Shown here: one piece after another, positions 61,401 to 64,000 of the stretch
Layout of the letters: each line of letters begins with the position of its first letter
How positions within the stretch are numbered: position 1 is the stretch's first letter
DNA from: Candidatus Methanoplasma cognatum
Lineage (GTDB): Archaea; Thermoplasmatota; Thermoplasmata; Methanomassiliicoccales; Methanomethylophilaceae
Assembly (NCBI GenBank): GCA_009777615.1
Contig: WRLM01000001.1
Coordinates: forward strand, 414,884 to 478,883
DNA: 64,000 bases
Reading direction: 5' to 3'
Made by a program: the position numbers and the translations under genes
The notes under the pieces: generated by a model
Told to the model about the DNA's origin: nothing
Database searches by the model: none
The model's input: the letters and a program-made list of their open reading frames with translations, nothing else

Positions 61401-64000
61401 CGGAGCAGGGGCAACGCTATCTTACACCCTCAACGGCAACGATTATCCGTACTCAGCACCGTTCACGGTCCAAAAGAGCATCGATAATGTATCGATATCC
61501 GCGTCCGCATACGGAATCTATGAGTTCGTCAGGTGGCAGGACTCTGACGGCAACATACTGTCCACGACCCCGTCCCCCGGCAGCTTCGATCTGTCGGGAT
61601 ACGGTTCCGCCGTTACCATGACGGCGGTATTCGCCGCATCCGGCGGCAGGATCACGGTCACACTGACGTCCGAACCTGCGGGAGCGGTTCTCTTCTACAC
61701 CATATCAGGACTGAACGAGGTACAATACACAGCATCATTCCAGATGGAAAGAAGCGAGAGTCTGTCCCTGAAGGCGGACGCATATGCGGGATACGGATTC
61801 CTTAGATGGGAAGGACCGGGCGGGATGATAATAGGAACGACCGCACAGATGACCAATATGTCTCTGCCCCCCACAGGTGCAACAGCGGCATACAATGCGG
61901 TCTATGCAGCATCAGGAGATCTGCTCATCATAACGATGACGCAGACAGGCGGAGCGGGAGCAACTCTCTCATACGCCCTGAATGGCGTCGATTATCTGTA
62001 TTCGACGCCGTTCACGGTCCGCAAGAGCGCGGACAGAGTGTCGCTGTCAGCATCATCATATGGAAGCTACGACGGCGTGAGATGGCAGGATGACATAGGC
62101 AACATATTGTCCCTGACCCCGGTGTCTGGTAACCTGGACCTGTTGGTATATGGTTCCGCCGTCACCATAACGGCGGTCTTCGCCGAACCCGGCGGCAGGG
62201 TGATCGTCACCCTGACATCCGAACCCGCCGGAGCGATACTCTTCTACACAATATCCGGACTGAACGAGGTACAATACACAGAACCGTTCCCCATGAGCAG
62301 GAGCGAGACCCTCAGCATAAGGGCGTCCGCGACCAACGGCACATATGACTTCCTGAGATGGGAGGTCCCCGCCGGGTCGATAATAGGCACTAATGAAGTA
62401 GTGACCAACATGCCACTGCCTTCCACAGGCGTGGCCGTTACATACAAAGCCGTCTACGCAACATCCTCGGACACGATCGAGGTGACGCTGGCCCAGACAG
62501 GAGGGGCGGGAGCTACGCTCACCTACGTCCTGAACGGCATTGAATATCCGTACTCAGCACCGTTCACGGTGCTCAGGACGGACAGCCTCTCACCCTCTGC
62601 AAACGCTTACGGAAGCTATGAGTTCGTCAGGTGGCAGGACTCTGACGGCAACATACTGTCCACTATCCCGTCCCCCGGCAGCTTCGATCTGTCGGGATAC
62701 GGTTCCGCCGTTACCATGACGGCGGTATTCGCCGCATCCGGCGGCAGGATAACCGTCACACTGACATCCGAACCGACCGGAGCGATACTCTTCTACACCA
62801 TACCCGGACTGAACGAGGTACAATACACGGCATCGTTCCCCATGAGCAGGGACGAGACCCTCAGCATCAGGGCGTCTCCCGCCATCGGCACATACGGCTT
62901 CCTGAGATGGGAAGGTCCGGACGGGATAATCGGTACCAATGAGACGGTCACCGGTCTGTCCCTGCCTTCCACAGGAACAACGGCCGCTTACAAGGCGGTA
63001 TATGCATCAGCCACCGGTAATCTGACAATAACCCTGACCCAAACAGGAGGCGCGGGAGCAGCCCTATCATACACAGTGAACGGCACCACATATGCCTATG
63101 GCACACCATTCACCGTACTCAGGACAGATACTGTGTCCGTATCGGCGTCGGGATTCGGTTCCTATGCGCTTGTCAGATGGCAGGACGACCTGGGCAATAT
63201 AATCGGTATGAGTGAGAACGAAACGCTCGACATGTCGATGTATGGTCTGGTGGACAATGTGGAACTCACAGTAGTGTTCGCCACGACCGCCGAGGTCATC
63301 GAGATAACGCTTGAAAAGGACGGGAATCCCGGTGCGTCGCTCGCATACACTGTGAACAACAGTGCCTACACGTACACTGCTCCATTCGTCGTTCTCAGGA
63401 CAGACACTGTGACCATATCCGTCTCTGACTTCGGGACCTATTCGTTCGTCAGATGGCAGGACGATCTGGGCAACATCATCGGCGTGAATGCGACCGAGAC
63501 GCTCGACCTGTCGCTCTACAGCGGGGTAGGGACCGCGGAGATCACCGCCTTCTTCACCGCGTCAGGCGGCAGGGTGATGGTCACCCTGACATCCGAGCCT
63601 ACGGGAGCTGTACTCTTCTACACAATATCCGGACTGAACGAGGTACAATACACAGAACCGTTCCCTATGAGCAGGAGCGAGACCCTGAGCGTCAGGGCGT
63701 CCGCGACCAACGGCACATACGACTTCCTCAGGTGGGAAGGCCCCGGCGGACTGATCATCGGTACCAGCGAGACTGTGACCCCGATATCGCTGCCTTCCTC
63801 AGGCACGACTGCAACCTACAAGGCCGTCTACGCAACATCCTCGGACACGATCGAGGTGACGCTGGCCCAGACGGGAGGGGCGGGAGCTACGCTCACCTAC
63901 GTCCTGAACGGCATTGAATATCCGTACTCAGCACCGTTCACGGTGCTCAGGACGGACAGCCTCTCACCCTCTGCAAACGCTTACGGAAGCTATGAGTTCG
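58429..64000 (+). CDS. Giant surface protein with beta-helix modules and alternating repeats (partial)
   Basis: The frame stays open to the window edge, over 1857 residues. A membrane anchor or signal segment (about residues 15-38, FLAILAVVVAIAVLPLF) is followed by YSFVDENGQHQ, GWYIVTQ and GDVKLIIADG, the same entry domain as in the 15288 protein, and a beta-helix region. Residues about 423-528 look like an Ig-like domain (VTVTNIGDTSTGNLSVTLSG). A second entry domain and helix follow (residues about 530-830). From about residue 985 on, an alternating array of roughly 90-residue repeats fills the rest. GTG at 58429 is chosen as start; ATG at 58471 is possible. No cell-wall or membrane C-terminus is within view. 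Confidence 0.88.
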   Translation, partial: MVNISAKGFIYSRYMFLAILAVVVAIAVLPLFSIASVAPASYSFVDENGQHQNSPSSTQEISTNGNDLTLTDGWYIVTQNVAYNGLVTIVGDVKLIIADGSTLTLYHYSGENVVIDNGASLTAYNQSGDTGKIHTSTSFAIHNGRLVNTSLIEMDSSTTMPVVRMLSPGGVLDNYGTLSGLNATSSTYVTVRIDSGSNSTVNNYGTITSTVDNTRSSGLSCESSSAVINNYGTIRSGSMSTGAYGYGVICTVGCTLNNYNQIFGGGYGRGISMTGGGIPLDLYNSGTVRGGITVSNTSGTVNNVTFAAGSDITGTLGAEGGGSFIFNFVGDPGPALTYCNVSNVVSLLNSTARIDASGLSSPLKMGDTLYLIKSIYLGINPEPGWYSDDGYTFDISVAGTSLIAKVTGVPSSWGIGLDQPGTYTFPPDKVNYPPQSELEVTVTNIGDTSTGNLSVTLSGTDASAFTLSTGSLATILIGSSSKFTVVPHTGLPLGTYTATVTVGPAAGNSKPVAPKSFGVSFTVTDNAAAQVPYTKVDGTTGYHDALRIDQDYFDNMSGDVLNDSNAPDGWYYVEGNITISNLLLINSNVHIIIGNNFTVVLEGNPGIHAFLGDLAVYSQPVVEGSGDVKGRMVSSRDNVVNVFEHRSFTNTATINNIGTDTYGVFASGPSATIINGVTGIIQGDIGIGLKFDGTIENYGMVFGGNGADRYGIYAAESSTVTNYQKGTIQGGFAGICLNAGGTITNSGEVAGDTYGILSVSNTAPVTLTNGGTVGGDVKLTDAKNNVTFVKGSVINGDFNIGSSTDSTMTFTGKLTLGDNFTYSFVNGIANIGNATAKVSFVEMPNPYAGGKIILIDTNGRTVSGTPANEWFSAEGNNFMLIAENDQLFAIPCNVIDVSIQDGNGTVEVSSGGTSYGTIAAPGGTVVLPKTITSVTFTAVAGAGYGFVKLIIDGKDVRINPVTLSINDNMTCMAYFTDDLSDLLVMTLVQTGGAGATLSYTLNGNDYPYSAPFTVQKSIDNVSISASAYGIYEFVRWQDSDGNILSTTPSPGSFDLSGYGSAVTMTAVFAASGGRITVTLTSEPAGAVLFYTISGLNEVQYTASFQMERSESLSLKADAYAGYGFLRWEGPGGMIIGTTAQMTNMSLPPTGATAAYNAVYAASGDLLIITMTQTGGAGATLSYALNGVDYLYSTPFTVRKSADRVSLSASSYGSYDGVRWQDDIGNILSLTPVSGNLDLLVYGSAVTITAVFAEPGGRVIVTLTSEPAGAILFYTISGLNEVQYTEPFPMSRSETLSIRASATNGTYDFLRWEVPAGSIIGTNEVVTNMPLPSTGVAVTYKAVYATSSDTIEVTLAQTGGAGATLTYVLNGIEYPYSAPFTVLRTDSLSPSANAYGSYEFVRWQDSDGNILSTIPSPGSFDLSGYGSAVTMTAVFAASGGRITVTLTSEPTGAILFYTIPGLNEVQYTASFPMSRDETLSIRASPAIGTYGFLRWEGPDGIIGTNETVTGLSLPSTGTTAAYKAVYASATGNLTITLTQTGGAGAALSYTVNGTTYAYGTPFTVLRTDTVSVSASGFGSYALVRWQDDLGNIIGMSENETLDMSMYGLVDNVELTVVFATTAEVIEITLEKDGNPGASLAYTVNNSAYTYTAPFVVLRTDTVTISVSDFGTYSFVRWQDDLGNIIGVNATETLDLSLYSGVGTAEITAFFTASGGRVMVTLTSEPTGAVLFYTISGLNEVQYTEPFPMSRSETLSVRASATNGTYDFLRWEGPGGLIIGTSETVTPISLPSSGTTATYKAVYATSSDTIEVTLAQTGGAGATLTYVLNGIEYPYSAPFTVLRTDSLSPSANAYGSYEF
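61384..64000 (+). repeat. Alternating A/B repeat array, about 270 bp per unit
   Basis: Two unit types alternate inside the giant protein. Type A has QTGGAGATL..Y.LNG..Y and F..VRWQD..GNI; type B has VTLTSEPAGAVLFYTISG and FLRWEGP.G. The visible order is A-B-A-B-A-B-A-A-B-A. Bases 62449-62626 and 63823-64000 are identical except for one base. Type B resembles CHB_HEX-type C-terminal domains, which is only a suggestion. Confidence 0.85.

Overview
The window looks like the chromosome of a methanogenic archaeon, most likely of the Methanomassiliicoccales (Thermoplasmata-related, often host-associated). Archaeal hallmarks are a tetraether-synthase-like radical SAM enzyme with geranylgeranyl reductase and mevalonate kinase, diphthamide synthase Dph2, RNase P subunit Rnp4, a uL16/L10e ribosomal protein, GatCAB, SepF and TATA-type promoters. 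MtxX (methanogenesis marker 4) points to a methanogen. The order-level assignment is inference from gene content, not from a marker phylogeny.

1-9.9 kb: a metal or tetrapyrrole locus. A minus-strand operon encodes a substrate-binding protein, a FecCD/BtuC-type permease, a BtuD-type ATPase and an open-ended protein that joins a complete NifH-like reductase to a NifD/NifE-like half. A second substrate-binding protein and a divergent CobN-type chelatase subunit flank it. The three promoters carry the same TTGGA-centred palindrome, so they look like one regulon. This is the most likely undescribed system in the window.

10-20 kb: a PIN-domain protein, then two divergent giant surface proteins. 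One contains a lamin-tail domain and the other is a Gly-rich beta-helix adhesin. An 11-G homopolymer lies between them.

20-26 kb: archaeal lipid genes (Tes-like enzyme, ferredoxin and GGR, then mevalonate kinase on the other strand), a conserved unknown and an aminotransferase. 26-32 kb: a small membrane protein, an HD protein, serS-yhbY-rnp4, a DUF6463-like membrane protein, rpl10e and dph2. 32-37 kb: mtxX with queD-queC-queE (preQ0/archaeosine pathway), a NifX-like/Mrp pair, a zinc ribbon and a TetR regulator with its probable operator. 37-46 kb: gatCAB, carA, argG-argH and hisH-hisF. 46-53.7 kb: type III glutamine synthetase, a VOC protein, an iron-sulfur flavoprotein, a Cys-motif unknown, PUA-sepF-HD genes, rtcB and tRNA-His(GUG).

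53.8-64 kb: a secreted beta-helix protein with InlB-type B-repeats, a membrane protein, msrA, and a giant surface protein running off the window. Its C-terminal part is an alternating array of two roughly 90-residue repeats, some nearly identical at DNA level. Most central genes are routine housekeeping. The novelty is at the two ends and in the surface-protein genes.
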